A stretch of 64,000 nt of DNA from Aureimonas sp. AU20 (GCF_001442755.1 NZ_CP006367.1:2976001-3040000); one strand, 5' to 3'. Positions 18,905-27,958 are shown, numbered from the stretch's first letter. Notes: generated by a model from the letters alone, not told the origin. Translations and numbers: made by a program.

Positions 18905-18936
18905 CGAATCCGACACGCGCTGGAAAGGTAGCCCCG

Positions 18937-19365
18937 ATGAAATGGACCCTTCTCATGGCGTCATTGATCTTGATGGCGGGTCTTTCCACGGCCTCCGCCC
19001 AAAGCGATCTCGACGCGCTTCGATGGAAGAATCGCATCCTGGTTCTCTTCGCGCCCTCGGCCGACGATCCCGCCTTCGTTCGCCAGAGCCGCACGCTCCT
19101 GGCCGACCGCGAGGCGCTAGCCGAGCGCGAGCTCGTGGTTCTCGGTGTTGCGGGCGACCGGGTGGAGACCCTGTACGGCGACCCGAAGGCTCGGCACGAA
19201 GCCGCCGCACTGCGCCGCCATTTCGGCCAGGCCGCCGCGTCGCCTTTCGAGGCGATCCTGATCGGCAAGGACGGCGGCGTGAAATGGCGGCGGGACGCGC
19301 CCTTCGACATCGGCGGTCTCAATGCGGTGATCGACGCGATGCCGATGCGGCGCGCCCTGCGCTGA
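18937..19365 (+). CDS. DUF4174 periplasmic protein
   Basis: This 142-residue protein has a Sec signal ending SASAQ (to about residue 22). The remainder matches DUF4174: LDALRWKNRILVLFAPSADD near the N-terminus, then a thioredoxin-like alternation (LVVLGVAGDRVETLYG, FEAILIGKDGGVKWR). There is no CXXC motif, so it is unlikely to be a redox thioredoxin. GAAAGG precedes the ATG. The EcfG-like sequence upstream suggests induction in general stress. It converges with ppk2, three bases apart. Confidence 0.85.
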   Translation: MKWTLLMASLILMAGLSTASAQSDLDALRWKNRILVLFAPSADDPAFVRQSRTLLADREALAERELVVLGVAGDRVETLYGDPKARHEAAALRRHFGQAAASPFEAILIGKDGGVKWRRDAPFDIGGLNAVIDAMPMRRALR

Positions 19366-19368
19366 GGT

Positions 19369-20199
19369 TCATCCCTTCCGCTTCTTCTTCTCCCGCTCCA
19401 CCATGCGCTCGTACTGCTCGACCAGCTTCGGGTCGGCGGGCTTGGGCGAGAGATCGACGCCCTCCGACAAGCGGTCGGCGATCGTGCCGAGCGCCTCGAT
19501 CCGGGCGAAGCGCTTGTCGTTGGCCGGCACCACCAGCCAGGGCGCGGAGCGGCTGGAGGTGCGCTCCAGCATCTCGTTGGCGGCGTCTTCGTACTCGCCC
19601 CATTTGTCGCGGTTGCGGAAATCCTCGTAGGAGAGCTTCCAACGCTTCAGCGGGTCCTCCATCCGATCCTCGAAGCGCTTCATCTGCTCGTCCTCGGTGA
19701 TGAACAGAAAGAGCTTCAACACCCGCGTTCCCGCGTCCGTCAGCAGCCGCTCGAACTCGTTGATCTCGTCATAGGCCCGGCCCCATTCGGCGGGCTTGGC
19801 AAAGCCCTCCACGCGCTCCACCAGGACGCGCCCATACCACGAGCGGTCGAAGACGCAGATCTCGCCCTTGGCCGGCAGCCGCGCCCAGAAGCGCGAGAGA
19901 TAGTGGTGCTGCAAATCCTGCGGCGTCGGCGCGGCGATCGGCCAGACCTTGAAGCCGCGCGGGTCCATCACGGCCGACATGCGGCGGATCGTTCCACCCT
20001 TGCCACCCGCGTCCCAGCCTTCGAACACGACCACGGCGCTGTCACCGGTGTGGAGATAGGCCTGCTGGATCTCGCGGAACTTCAGCTGGATGGCTTCCAG
20101 GCGGCTCTCGTAAACGTCCTTTTCGAGGCTCGAATCCATGTCGAGCCGGTTCAGCGGCCGGTTTGCCGACACCTCGGCGGTGTTCTCGTCCTTCGCCAT
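19369..20199 (-). CDS. ppk2: Polyphosphate kinase 2
   Basis: PPK2 enzymes transfer phosphate between polyphosphate and nucleotides. The 276 residues have Walker A FEGWDAGGKGGTIRR (from about 59), the following catalytic stretch FDRSWYGRVLVER, and the lid region with SYEDFRNRDKWGEYE. A single PPK2 domain of this length and the DPRGFKVWPIAAPT sequence fit the short class I type, which mainly makes NTP from NDP; the class is inferred by eye. The ATG at 20199 has AAAAAGG upstream; a GTG 11 codons earlier (20232) is the alternative. Confidence 0.93.
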   Translation of the reverse strand: MAKDENTAEVSANRPLNRLDMDSSLEKDVYESRLEAIQLKFREIQQAYLHTGDSAVVVFEGWDAGGKGGTIRRMSAVMDPRGFKVWPIAAPTPQDLQHHYLSRFWARLPAKGEICVFDRSWYGRVLVERVEGFAKPAEWGRAYDEINEFERLLTDAGTRVLKLFLFITEDEQMKRFEDRMEDPLKRWKLSYEDFRNRDKWGEYEDAANEMLERTSSRSAPWLVVPANDKRFARIEALGTIADRLSEGVDLSPKPADPKLVEQYERMVEREKKKRKG

Positions 20200-20361
20200 C
20201 GCAGCCTTTTTCCCCTTGCTTTTGCCCGTCACTACCTAGCGCCGGCCGCCCCGCGTCCAGGGGCCTGAATCGAACCAGTCGGCAAACGAAGAGGGATCGT
20301 TGCGCACCAACATACGTTGGTAGGAAAGGCCGCGTGAGGCGGCTAGGAATTCAGGGAAACC

Positions 20362-23300
20362 ATGCTGCAATCCGTGACGGTCGAAACGCAGGCCTCGAAT
20401 GTCGATGCCCTGACGCCCCTCCATCCGCTCGGCGCGACGGCCGCCCTGATCCGCGACCGGGCGGCCGAGATCAAGACCCGCCCCCTCGTCTATGTCGCGC
20501 AGACCGTGCGCCGGGCGAAGGAGCTGATGGCGATCATCGAGGCCTTCGATCCCGGCCGACCCATGGCCTTCTTCCCGCCCTGGGACTGCCTGCCCTATGA
20601 CGGAAGCTCGCCGTCGCGCTCGGTCATGGGGCAGCGCATGGGCGTTCTGCGCTGGCTGACCAACCGCGACAACAAGCCGGACATCGTTCTGACAACCGGC
20701 GAGGCGCTGCTTCACCGCGTGCCCCCTGCCCGCATCTGGTCCGGGCTGCACCGCGAGTTCCGGGTGGGCGATCCCATCGACATCGGCGAGGTCGAAGCCT
20801 TTTTGCGCGGTGTCGGCTATGTCTTCGACGACCGGGTGGACGAGCCGGGCGAGGCCGCGATCCGGGGCCGAGTGATCGACTTCTTTCCCGCCGCCTCGCC
20901 GCTGCCCTGCCGGATCGAGCACGAAGAGGGCCGCGTCACGGCCATCCGCTCCTACGACCCGGTGACCCAGCGCACGCTGGCCAGCAGCGACATGCTGATC
21001 GTCGATCCCGCGAGCGAGGTGCCCGGTGCCGCCCCACCGCCGGGCGGCGAGGCGGTGGGCCGTGAGCACTGGCTCTGCCAGCATTACGAGGGCGGGCTGG
21101 AAACGGTGTTCGACTATGTCGGAGACGCCGCGATCCTTCTGGAAGACGGCGTCGATCTGCGTGTCTCGTCCTTTCTGGAGACCGTCGCCACCGGCTTCGA
21201 GGAAGCCAGCCAGAGCAAGAACCGCCACCGGCCGCCCAAGCCCGAGCGCATGTATCTCGGTGCCGACGAATGGCAGGCAATGGTGGGCGGGCGGCTGGAC
21301 GCCACCATCAACGAAGACGCGGGCGACGACGATTTCGAGCTTCCTCGCTTCGTGGCCGAAGACGCACCCTGGCGCGCGCTGGACGGTCTCCTGTCCGAGG
21401 AAGCTGCGGGTTCGACGGTCATTCTTGCGGCTCCGAACGCCGCCCTCCTGGCCGAATGGTCGCGCCGCTTCCGGCGCAATCTCGGCCGGCCCGTAAAGCT
21501 CGGCGCGACCTGGGACGGCGCGATGAAGGCCAAATCGGGCGCGACGCTCGGCCTCGTCCTGCCCGTCTCGCAAGGTTTCCGCGTGCCCGGCCACAAAGCC
21601 CTGGTCGTGACCGTTCAGGACATCGGCGGGTTGGCGGCCGTCGCCAGTCGAGCCGACCGCGCCTCGCCGCTCGTCCCGGCGGACGCGATGTTCTCGATCG
21701 GCGATGCGCTGGTGCATCTCGACCACGGGATCGGCCTGTTGGAGGGCCTGTCGGAGGTCGAGCAGGACGGCACCAAGCGCGACACGATCCGCCTTCGCTA
21801 TGCCGACGACGCCACGCTTCTGGTTCCCGTGCGCGAAGTCGGCGCGCTCTGGCGCTATGGCGGCGCGGGAACGGGCGTCACGCTCGACAAGCTGAAGGGC
21901 GGCAACTGGATCGAGCGGCGCAACAAGCTGCTGCAGGCCGTTCATGCCACGGCTGAAGGGCTGGTCGCGATGGCGCGCGAAAAGGCCGAGCGCCGCTGCG
22001 CGCCCTCCAAGCCCGATCGGCGGGACTTCGAGCGCTTCTGTGGTCGTTTCCCGCACGAGCTTTCCGACGACCAAGCCTTGGCGGTCGATACCGTTCTGTC
22101 CGATCTCGCCAGCGGCAAGCCGATGGACCGGCTGGTCTGCGGCGATGTCGGCTTCGGCAAGACCGAGGTGGCGCTGCGGGCCGCCGCCGCCGTCGCGTTC
22201 GGCGGACGTCAGGTGGCGATCATCGCGCCGACCACGGTTCTGGCGCAGCAGCACGCCCGCACCGTCGCCCGTCGCTTCGCCAATTTCGGCATCGAGGTCG
22301 CGCAACTCTCCCGCCTTTCGACGCCGACCGAGGCCAAGCGCGTCAAGGCCGGGTTGGCGGACGGCTCGATCCGCGTGGTCGTCGGCACCCATGCCGTGGG
22401 CGGCAAGGGCGTCTGTTTCGCCGATCTCGGACTGATGGTGATCGATGAGGAGCAGCGCTTCGGCGCCAAGCAGAAGGCGACCCTACGCGCGCTCGGTGAG
22501 GACGCCCATCTCCTGACGCTGACGGCGACGCCTATCCCGCGCACGCTCCAGGCGAGCTTCGTCGGGCTCAACGATCTCAGCATCGTCGCGACCCCGCCGG
22601 TTTTGCGCCAGCCGATCCAGACCGTGGTGGCGCCCTTCGAGGACGACCGGGTGCGCGATGCCCTCTATCGCGAGAAGCGGCGCGGCGGCCAGAGCTTCGT
22701 CGTCTGCCCGCGCGTCGAGGACATCGAGCCCATGCGCGCCCGTCTCCAGCGCATCGCGCCGGACCTGCAGCTCGCCGTGGTCCACGGCCAGTTGCCGGCC
22801 GACGAAGTGGACGAGACCATGCTGGGCTTCACGGAAGGACAAGGCGACGTTCTTCTTGCGACCAACATCATCGAGAGCGGGCTGGACGTGCCGGCCGCCA
22901 ACACGATGATCGTCTGGCATCCCGACCGGTTCGGCCTCGCCCAGCTTCACCAGCTGCGCGGACGCGTCGGCCGGGGGAGCCGGCGGGGCGTCGCCTATCT
23001 CCTGACCGAGCCGGGCCGGCCGCTGCCGCCCGAGACCGACCGCCGCCTGCGCACCCTGGAGGCGCTGAACCGCCTCGGGGCCGGCTTCGAGATCTCGGCG
23101 CGCGACATGGACCTTCGCGGCGCCGGCGAGTTGCTGGGCGAGGAGCAGGCGGGCCACCTCCAGTTCGTCGGCCTCGCGCTTTATCGCCATGTGTTGCAGC
23201 GCGCGCTGGCCGTGGCGAAGGGCGCTTCGGTGATTGACGAGTGGATGCCGGAGGTGGCGCTGGGCGTCGCCGGTCGCATCCCGGACGACTACGTGCCGGA

Positions 23301-23673
23301 CGAGGAAACCCGGATCAATCTCTATGCCGAGATCGACCGGGCGCGCGATCGCGCCAGCCTCGAGGCGCTGGCCAGCGACATCGAGGACCGGTTCGGTAAG
23401 CCGCCCACTGCTACCCGCACGCTTCTCATGCTGGCGGAAGCGCGGGTGCGCTGCGCGGAACTCGGCATCGCCAAGCTCGCGGCCGGGCCGAAGGGCGTCG
23501 CCGCGACCTTCCGCACCAAGCCTGATGCCGAGGGCGCCCGAACCCGAAAGCTGCTGGCCGATTGGAAATGGACCGACATGAAGCTGGTCTACCCCGTCGC
23601 GACGGCCAGCGTGGCGGAGCGCTTCGAGGCGGCGACCGCGCTGTTCGACAGGGTGGACCCCGCGGAAGAATGA
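20362..23673 (+). CDS. Mfd-like transcription-repair coupling helicase, divergent form
   Basis: The 1103-residue protein has the whole Mfd layout. It has a UvrB-like N-terminal module (FPPWDCLPYDG), a CarD-like RNA polymerase interaction domain (ALVHLDHGIGLLEGL, near 452), RecG-like motor motifs with Walker A GDVGFGKTE (594-602), DEEQRFG (from 695) and QLHQLRGRVGRG, and a C-terminal TRCF domain. Canonical Mfd displaces stalled RNA polymerase and recruits UvrA. This copy is somewhat short and its interaction domain differs from usual rhizobial Mfd (GGNWIERRNK where GGxxW-x-RK is usual), so it may be a second paralogue. Whether a classical mfd exists elsewhere cannot be seen here. Its stop overlaps the next start. 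Confidence 0.85.
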   Translation: MLQSVTVETQASNVDALTPLHPLGATAALIRDRAAEIKTRPLVYVAQTVRRAKELMAIIEAFDPGRPMAFFPPWDCLPYDGSSPSRSVMGQRMGVLRWLTNRDNKPDIVLTTGEALLHRVPPARIWSGLHREFRVGDPIDIGEVEAFLRGVGYVFDDRVDEPGEAAIRGRVIDFFPAASPLPCRIEHEEGRVTAIRSYDPVTQRTLASSDMLIVDPASEVPGAAPPPGGEAVGREHWLCQHYEGGLETVFDYVGDAAILLEDGVDLRVSSFLETVATGFEEASQSKNRHRPPKPERMYLGADEWQAMVGGRLDATINEDAGDDDFELPRFVAEDAPWRALDGLLSEEAAGSTVILAAPNAALLAEWSRRFRRNLGRPVKLGATWDGAMKAKSGATLGLVLPVSQGFRVPGHKALVVTVQDIGGLAAVASRADRASPLVPADAMFSIGDALVHLDHGIGLLEGLSEVEQDGTKRDTIRLRYADDATLLVPVREVGALWRYGGAGTGVTLDKLKGGNWIERRNKLLQAVHATAEGLVAMAREKAERRCAPSKPDRRDFERFCGRFPHELSDDQALAVDTVLSDLASGKPMDRLVCGDVGFGKTEVALRAAAAVAFGGRQVAIIAPTTVLAQQHARTVARRFANFGIEVAQLSRLSTPTEAKRVKAGLADGSIRVVVGTHAVGGKGVCFADLGLMVIDEEQRFGAKQKATLRALGEDAHLLTLTATPIPRTLQASFVGLNDLSIVATPPVLRQPIQTVVAPFEDDRVRDALYREKRRGGQSFVVCPRVEDIEPMRARLQRIAPDLQLAVVHGQLPADEVDETMLGFTEGQGDVLLATNIIESGLDVPAANTMIVWHPDRFGLAQLHQLRGRVGRGSRRGVAYLLTEPGRPLPPETDRRLRTLEALNRLGAGFEISARDMDLRGAGELLGEEQAGHLQFVGLALYRHVLQRALAVAKGASVIDEWMPEVALGVAGRIPDDYVPDEETRINLYAEIDRARDRASLEALASDIEDRFGKPPTATRTLLMLAEARVRCAELGIAKLAAGPKGVAATFRTKPDAEGARTRKLLADWKWTDMKLVYPVATASVAERFEAATALFDRVDPAEE

Positions 23674-24557
23674 ACCCAGCGCCCTGCCCGCCCGTGACCC
23701 GCCACCACGCGATCCCCGACGCAATCGAACGGATCGTCGCGATCGGTGACGTGCATGGACGGGCAGATTGTCTCTCGGCGCTTCTGCGGCACATGGAGGC
23801 GACCGATCGGGAAAGGGAAAAGACCGCGATCGTCCTTCTCGGCGATCTCGTGGACCGGGGCCCCGCGAGCCGGGAGGTTCTGGCGCTTGCGGCCGGCGCG
23901 CTCGGGCGCTGGCCGGACAGCGTCCTGTGCCTTGGCAATCACGACGACTGGTTTCGTCGCTTCCTGCTCGGCGATCCAGAGTTAGCGGACGGCATCGATC
24001 TCTGGCTGATGCAGGGCGGCGAGGAAACGCTTCTTTCCCTCGACGTCAATCCCGAGGCTCTCGGCCGGGCGCGCGACACGATCCGGCGGGACCATCCTGA
24101 AATTCTCGACCTGCTGGCCGCCAGCGCCATGCTCGGGACCTTTGGCGCCCTCGTCTTCGTTCATGCCGGGATCGATCCCAAACGCTCGATCGAAGCGCAG
24201 CGAAACCGCGACTGCCTGTGGATTCGCTCGCCCTTCCTCGACCATCGCGGCCCCCTGCCCGGCCTTGTCCTACACGGCCACACGCCGCAGACGCCACCGC
24301 TCGCGCATGTCACGGAAAACCGCATCTCTCTCGACACCGGTGCTTTCGCGACCGGCATCCTGACCGCCATAGATATCGACACGCGCCAAAGCGAGGCGCG
24401 GTTCTGGGCGACGCAACCGGGAAGTCTGGAGATTACGAGCGTCGAGCCACGTCTTCTGGAGCGCGGCTTCGGAACGGCGGTGGTGGCGAAGCCGGGTTCG
24501 CCCGGCGTCTATGCCCTCAGCTCCGCTCCGGCACGCCAACGATCGTCCGACGCCTGA
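23670..24557 (+). CDS. Calcineurin-like metallophosphoesterase (serine/threonine phosphatase type)
   Basis: The 295-residue protein has the PPP-family two-metal motifs GDVHGR (26-31), GDLVDRG (58-64) and GNHDDW (89-94), then FVHAGIDP and LHGHTPQ. Bacterial members dephosphorylate proteins or small molecules such as diadenosine tetraphosphate; the choice is not decidable here. Its ATG overlaps the stop of the helicase gene (ATGA), so the two are coupled. A hairpin with flanking A and T runs ends the unit. Confidence 0.9.
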   Translation: MNPAPCPPVTRHHAIPDAIERIVAIGDVHGRADCLSALLRHMEATDREREKTAIVLLGDLVDRGPASREVLALAAGALGRWPDSVLCLGNHDDWFRRFLLGDPELADGIDLWLMQGGEETLLSLDVNPEALGRARDTIRRDHPEILDLLAASAMLGTFGALVFVHAGIDPKRSIEAQRNRDCLWIRSPFLDHRGPLPGLVLHGHTPQTPPLAHVTENRISLDTGAFATGILTAIDIDTRQSEARFWATQPGSLEITSVEPRLLERGFGTAVVAKPGSPGVYALSSAPARQRSSDA

Positions 24558-24590
24558 AGCGCGAGACGCCGTTCCGCGCCAAAATCTGAG

Positions 24591-24623
24591 CAAAAAAAGG
24601 GGCGGCCGGAGCCGCCCAGTTTT
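24591..24623 (+). terminator. Terminator after the helicase-phosphatase unit
   Basis: GGGCGGC (24600-24606) pairs with GCCGCCC (24611-24617) around CGGA, with AAAAAAA before and AGTTTT after the stem. Confidence 0.75.
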
Positions 24624-24856
24624 GGCTGGAGTATCAGGCCATGAAAGAAACCTGATGCCTGTAAAGTGGTTGACCGCCGCGAAGGTTGCCAGAATCGTTA
24701 CGAATCTTTCACGATCTCCCTTCGGCATTTTCCCACCGCGCCGCAACCAAGCGGGAAGCGCGACGTTATTGCACCGCTGGCAGGCTCGGCTTGCTAGGCG
24801 TGTTTCTGTCTGGCGATCGCACAGCGATACGCTCCAGCGAAGTTGAGGAGAACGAC

Positions 24857-25897
24857 ATGTTCCGCGACAAGCCTTCGACCTACGAGCGCGTGACGGACGC
24901 CTTGAGCGATATCGGCGAGCGTATCGGAGAACTCGAATCCCAGGTTGCGGACCGTCTCCACCTCCGTCCCTCCCGCACCGAGCGCGTCCGCCGCGCGGTG
25001 GAGCATGAGATCGACCGTCTCTACGGCAACACCGGCTATTCCCGCTATATTCCCGCATTCCTGAGTGGCTGGTCCCTGCCGTCGGCGAGCGAAGCCAAGT
25101 CGCAGCTCTACAAGGCACGCCGCTCGGTTGCCGACAGCGCCTCCGACGCGGGCCGCAGCTTGGCGGACGGCGCGTCCGACGCGCGCGATCGCCTTTCTTC
25201 CTACTCGCTGCCCTCGTTCTTCAGCGAGCGCGCCAGCCTCAAGGGCGGGCGTGGCTATCAGCGCGGCGTCGATTTCTTCCGCGAGCGTCCCAACACCTCG
25301 GCCGTCTTGATCGCCGGCGGCGCGATCGTTGCACTCGGCGCAGCATTCTATGTGTCGAAGAAGATCGCCGACCATGCCGAGGAGCCGGACTACGAGGTCG
25401 TGCGCCGCGACGGCGATTTGGAAGTTCGCGACTATGACGCGATGATCGTGGCCGAGACCGTGAAGACCGGCTACCACGAGAAGGCACGCCGTCGCGGGTT
25501 TGAAACGCTCTATGACTTCATCTCGTCCAACAACCGCTCGGGCAAAAAGATCGCCATGACGGTTCCGGTGCTGCAGCAGCTTTCCGAAAGCGAAGGCCGC
25601 ACCAAGGGTTGGGCCGTACGCTTCATCATGCCGAAGAAGTACACCAAGGCCAGCCTGCCGACCCCGAACTCGCACGACGTGGCGATCAAGGAAGTCGACG
25701 CCAAGCGTCTGGTTTCCATCCGCTTCAGTGGCAACTTCACGGCCTCGACCGCATCGAAGAAGCTCATGACGCTCTATAACTACCTCGCGGACGAGAACCT
25801 GAAGCAGAAGGGCGACCCGATCTACGCGTTCTACAACGCGCCCTGGACGCCGGGCTTCATGCGCCGCAACGAGATCCTGATCGAAGTCGAGCGCTGA
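24857..25897 (+). CDS. SOUL heme-binding domain protein with N-terminal membrane module
   Basis: Residues 178-345 form a SOUL domain (PDYEVVRRDGDLEVRDYDAM, GKKIAMTVPV, RFSGNFT, PGFMRRNEI), a heme or tetrapyrrole-binding beta barrel. Before it come about 145 mostly helical residues with the heptad-like, repeated segment SVADSASDAGRSLADGASDA (90-109), and one membrane helix at 147-166. The soluble domain would be displayed next to the membrane. The ATG follows GAGGAG; about 170 bases of upstream open frame are not used. It is a single-gene unit with its own terminator, and its function is unknown. Confidence 0.88.
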   Translation: MFRDKPSTYERVTDALSDIGERIGELESQVADRLHLRPSRTERVRRAVEHEIDRLYGNTGYSRYIPAFLSGWSLPSASEAKSQLYKARRSVADSASDAGRSLADGASDARDRLSSYSLPSFFSERASLKGGRGYQRGVDFFRERPNTSAVLIAGGAIVALGAAFYVSKKIADHAEEPDYEVVRRDGDLEVRDYDAMIVAETVKTGYHEKARRRGFETLYDFISSNNRSGKKIAMTVPVLQQLSESEGRTKGWAVRFIMPKKYTKASLPTPNSHDVAIKEVDAKRLVSIRFSGNFTASTASKKLMTLYNYLADENLKQKGDPIYAFYNAPWTPGFMRRNEILIEVER

Positions 25898-25918
25898 GCG
25901 CTCATCTCCTCTCATGAG

Positions 25919-25949
25919 AAAACGCCCGCCTTTCCCGGCGGGCGTTTTT
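25919..25949 (+). terminator. Rho-independent terminator after the SOUL gene
   Basis: AAAACGCCCGCC pairs with GGCGGGCGTTTT around TTTCCC and ends in TTTTTC. A strong intrinsic terminator. Confidence 0.9.
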
Positions 25950-26000
25950 CGTTCAGGCTACCCCTGCCGCCCTGATCCGTTCCATGCCGCCGAAGTCGTG

Positions 26001-27278
26001 ATGCTCGATTCCCCCGCCGCCTCCACTCTGCCCCCGTCGTTTCACATAGAGGAAGATGGGCGCGCCTTTCGGCTGGATCCGCGCGATCCCCATTTCTTCG
26101 CGAACCCCTATCCGACCTATGTCGCGCTCCATCGGACCGCGCCGCTGGCCTTCTGGCACGAGGCGGGATGTCTTGCGGTCGTGTCGCATCCGCTCGTGGA
26201 GCGGGTTCTAAAGTCGCGCGATTTCGGCCGCGTCCTGTCGGAGGACGGCAGCGGCCGCGCCCCAGCGAGGGAGATCGCCGACCATCTCCGGCATTTCCAA
26301 GAGGTGGAAGCGCATTCGCTGCTCGATCTCGAAGCCCCCGCTCACACCCGTCTGCGCACGCTACTGACCCGCGCCTTCGTGTCTCGCCGGGTCGAGGCGC
26401 TGGCTCCTACGATTACGACCATTGCCCATGAGTTGATCGACCGTTTCGACCCGTCCGGCCCCGTGGAACTCGTCTCCGCCTTCGCCGAGCCGCTGCCCGT
26501 CGCCGTCATCGCCGGGTTGATCGGCGTTCCCCGCGAGGATGCCGGCCATCTCCTGCGCTGGTCGCACGCCATGGTCGCCATGTATCAGATGGGCCGCACG
26601 CCCGAAGTCGAACTGGCAGCGGATGCGGCGGCGCGCGAGTTCCGCGACTATCTCGTGGCGCTAATCGCCGAGAAGCGCCGTAAGACGGGCGACGATCTCG
26701 TCTCGGCCCTAGCGGAAGCCGAGACCGACAAGGGAAAGCTGAGCGATGCCGAACTCGTCTCGCTCGTGGTGCTGCTCCTCAACGCCGGTCATGAGGCCAC
26801 GGTCCACCAGATCGGCAATGCCCTGGCCGCCTTCGCCCGGTCCGGCGTGCCGCTGGCGCCGCTGGCCGAGAACGAGCCGCTGCTGGAGCGCACGGTGGAA
26901 GAGGCTCTGCGCTTCGACACGCCGCTCCATCTCTTCCGCCGCTTCGCCCTTCGCGACGTTGAGCTTGGCAAAACGACGCTCAAGCGCGGCGAGGAGGTCG
27001 CCCTGCTCCTGGCTGCCGCCAATCACGATCCGACGGTGTTTCCAGAGCCCGACCGGTTCGATCCGTCGCGCCCGCGCATCCCGCATGTCTCCTTTGGCGC
27101 AGGCGTGCATTTCTGCATCGGCGCGCCGCTGGCCCGGTTGGAACTGAAGCTCGCTTTTCGCTCGCTCGCGGAGCGTTATCCCGATCTCCAGCCGATCGCG
27201 CCGCCGCGCTTTCGCGACAGCTACCATTTTCGCGGTGTCGAGCGGTTGGACGTCACCCTTCAGCCTAAAGGCGAATGA
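26001..27278 (+). CDS. Cytochrome P450
   Basis: This is a soluble class I bacterial P450 of 425 residues. It shows the I-helix oxygen-binding motif LNAGHEAT, the EXXR pair in EEALRFDT, a PERF-like PDRFDPSR and the heme loop FGAGVHFCIGAPLAR with thiolate Cys372. It monooxygenates an unknown substrate and needs ferredoxin and reductase, neither encoded nearby. The ATG at 26001 lies in a frame open from 25914, which overlaps the terminator. It meets the cupin gene head-on with a 14-base overlap. Confidence 0.93.
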   Translation: MLDSPAASTLPPSFHIEEDGRAFRLDPRDPHFFANPYPTYVALHRTAPLAFWHEAGCLAVVSHPLVERVLKSRDFGRVLSEDGSGRAPAREIADHLRHFQEVEAHSLLDLEAPAHTRLRTLLTRAFVSRRVEALAPTITTIAHELIDRFDPSGPVELVSAFAEPLPVAVIAGLIGVPREDAGHLLRWSHAMVAMYQMGRTPEVELAADAAAREFRDYLVALIAEKRRKTGDDLVSALAEAETDKGKLSDAELVSLVVLLLNAGHEATVHQIGNALAAFARSGVPLAPLAENEPLLERTVEEALRFDTPLHLFRRFALRDVELGKTTLKRGEEVALLLAAANHDPTVFPEPDRFDPSRPRIPHVSFGAGVHFCIGAPLARLELKLAFRSLAERYPDLQPIAPPRFRDSYHFRGVERLDVTLQPKGE

Positions 27279-27606
27279 CGTAACGCTTGCGCGTGGTCTC
27301 CTCCACGCGCCAACGCCCCTTGAAACCGGGGCGGATGACGAAGGCGTCGCCGGGCCGCACCCGGCGCTCCGCGCCGCCCTCTTCGATCAGCACCGAGACG
27401 CCGGCGACGATCTCGCAATATTCCCATTCCGTATAGTCGATCCGCCACTCGCCCGGCGTCGATTCCCAGACCCCGGCATAGAGCCCGTTGGCCTCCTCGA
27501 TGTTCCAGGTCCGATGCACGGGATTGCCCGCAACAAGCTTTTCCGGCGTGGGGCGGCTTTCCTCCGGCTCGATCCCGTCGATGTCGACAGCGAGAAAATG
27601 GGACAT
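27265..27606 (-). CDS. Small cupin protein (Cupin_3/DUF861 type)
   Basis: A single-domain cupin of 113 residues: ANGLYAGVWESTPGEWRIDY, then YCEIVAGVSVLIEEGG and VRPGDAFVIRPGFKGRW. This is the EutQ/DUF861-like pattern, which often has Glu and few of the metal-binding His residues of other cupins, so a sugar- or small-ligand binding or isomerase role is as likely as catalysis by metal. A large inverted repeat stands about 130 bases upstream. Its 3' end overlaps the P450 gene. Confidence 0.88.
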   Translation of the reverse strand: MSHFLAVDIDGIEPEESRPTPEKLVAGNPVHRTWNIEEANGLYAGVWESTPGEWRIDYTEWEYCEIVAGVSVLIEEGGAERRVRPGDAFVIRPGFKGRWRVEETTRKRYVIRL

Positions 27607-27735
27607 TGGCGAAACTCCGAAGCGCGTTGGACGAAGCGCAATCTATCAGTTCGATCCAGCGTCGGCAGAATGGAACGCGGATAGCAGGTCGGCTAAGCCG
27701 GCGGAAAACGGGACATCCAAAACAATCTAGCTTGC

Positions 27736-27771
27736 GGTTCCTGGATACCAAATTTACGGTATCATGAAACC
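27736..27771. promoter_or_regulatory. Imperfect 14-bp inverted repeat, possible operator
   Basis: GGTTCCTGGATACC and GGTATCATGAAACC are inverted copies with 11 of 14 positions matching and a perfect inner half (GATACC/GGTATC), separated by AAATTTAC. It lies in an AT-rich stretch between the cupin and rplM, and could bind a dimeric regulator or form an RNA hairpin. Confidence 0.5.
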
Positions 27772-27840
27772 TCATACCTAAACTATTGTTTTAAATATTC
27801 TTTCCGACAGAAATGCAAGTTGCCTCGCATCACCCCGCCC

Positions 27841-27869
27841 TTGATCTTTCCATCCGACACCGTTATGGA
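27841..27869 (+). promoter_or_regulatory. Probable sigma-70 promoter of rplM-rpsI
   Basis: TTGATC (27841-27846), a 17-base spacer and TATGGA (27864-27869) resemble the alphaproteobacterial CTTGAC-N17-CTATAT consensus. Transcription would start near 27876, leaving a leader of about 80 bases with a hairpin. Confidence 0.4.
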
Positions 27870-27882
27870 ACCGTCATCAAGA

Positions 27883-27901
27883 GCGGCGCGAGCCGCCTTT
27901 T
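27883..27901 (+). terminator. Hairpin with T-run in the rplM leader
   Basis: GCGGC-GCGA-GCCGC is followed by CTTTTTC. If transcription starts at the promoter just upstream this would be an attenuator within the leader; otherwise it ends an upstream transcript. It lies 58 bases before the rplM start. Confidence 0.45.
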
Positions 27902-27958
27902 TCGTATGGCCGGGGTCAAGTCCGCGGCTGACGCGTGACTGACCCAAAGGGTAGATTT

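Noticed and set aside
18884..18922. tRNA T-arm-like sequence (GTCGGTTCGAATCCGAC)
   Set aside because: No matching acceptor, D-arm or anticodon arm is upstream and no CCA follows. It overlaps a promoter-like motif and is probably chance or a worn tRNA fragment.
20236..22392. Long minus-strand open frame opposite the Mfd-like gene
   Set aside because: It is antisense to clear helicase motifs and its translation lacks any domain.
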